This document shows positions 6,033 through 6,087 of a stretch of DNA of 6,087 nucleotides, piece by piece. Source of the DNA: an uncultured Bacilli bacterium (GTDB taxonomy: Bacteria; Bacillota_I; Bacilli_A; RFN20; CAG-826); the NCBI GenBank assembly GCA_944358755.1, contig CALVRY010000067.1:1-6087 (forward strand), read 5' to 3'. Below the pieces are notes generated by a model, which was not told the origin of the DNA, did no database searches, and saw only the letters and a program-made list of their open reading frames with translations. The translations under genes were made by a program, and so were the position numbers. The first letter of the stretch is position 1; each line of letters opens with the position of its first letter.

Positions 6033-6062
6033 TTTAAATGAAAAGTCCGTTTTCAGTATAAT
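6033..6062 (+). promoter_or_regulatory. Candidate divergent promoter pointing out of the right edge
   Basis: TTTAAA (6033-6038) and a consensus TATAAT (6057-6062) are spaced by 18 bases on the + strand. Transcription would start near 6069. The window ends in AGAAAGG (6081-6087), which may be the beginning of a ribosome site for a gene just beyond. A small dyad, TGAAAA and TTTTCA (6039-6044 with 6050-6055), lies between the two boxes. The gene it would serve is not in the window. Confidence 0.45.
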
Positions 6063-6087
6063 TAATATTGTCTCTACAGCAGAAAGG

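Overview
This AT-rich window (both genes and gaps are rich in A/T) looks chromosomal and bacterial. Trp is encoded by TGG in the reading frames I checked, stops are TAA or TAG, and Shine-Dalgarno sites are of the AGGAGGTGA type. A lipobox lipoprotein and two M18 aminopeptidases add to a picture that best fits a low-GC Bacillota, perhaps a gut-associated Bacilli or Erysipelotrichia-like lineage. That placement is inference from composition and gene content. There is no sign of the UGA=Trp code of mycoplasmas.

Layout from left to right. A complete tRNA-Val(GAC) gene lies on the + strand at 7-82, followed at once by its own Rho-independent terminator. About 200 bp of AT-rich DNA in which I recognise nothing follows, ending in a long hairpin with A and T runs on both sides that can stop transcription from either direction. 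The rest of the coding capacity is on the - strand, so transcription runs from right to left: a small two-TM PH-domain (bPH2/DUF304, YdbS-like) membrane protein (5258-5914), a lipid-anchored serpin (3959-5227), a membrane-tethered XRE-type HTH protein (3278-3868), an M18 aminopeptidase of the ApeB type (1921-3267), and a second M18 aminopeptidase of the ApeA type (377-1744). The right edge (5915-6087) is an intergenic region with a promoter for the PH gene and a candidate divergent promoter pointing out of the window.

Spacing suggests three transcription units. The PH gene and serpin are 30 bp apart with no terminator between, so they are probably cotranscribed and end at the hairpin 3910-3932. 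The XRE gene and apeB are 10 bp apart, with the apeB ribosome site touching the xre stop codon. apeA has its own promoter after a 176-bp gap, although readthrough from apeB is possible.

Functionally, the two aminopeptidases are cytosolic zinc exopeptidases that trim peptides. The serpin is predicted to sit on the outer face of the membrane and trap external serine proteases. The XRE protein couples a DNA-binding head to three membrane helices. The most interesting points are the lipoprotein serpin with its unusual hinge, a perfect 10-bp-arm palindrome that appears to be both the serpin terminator and the operator of the xre-apeB unit, a possible leaderless mRNA for the PH gene, and the tandem of two divergent M18 paralogues. 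I see no CRISPR array, transposase, phage gene or clearly new multi-gene system.
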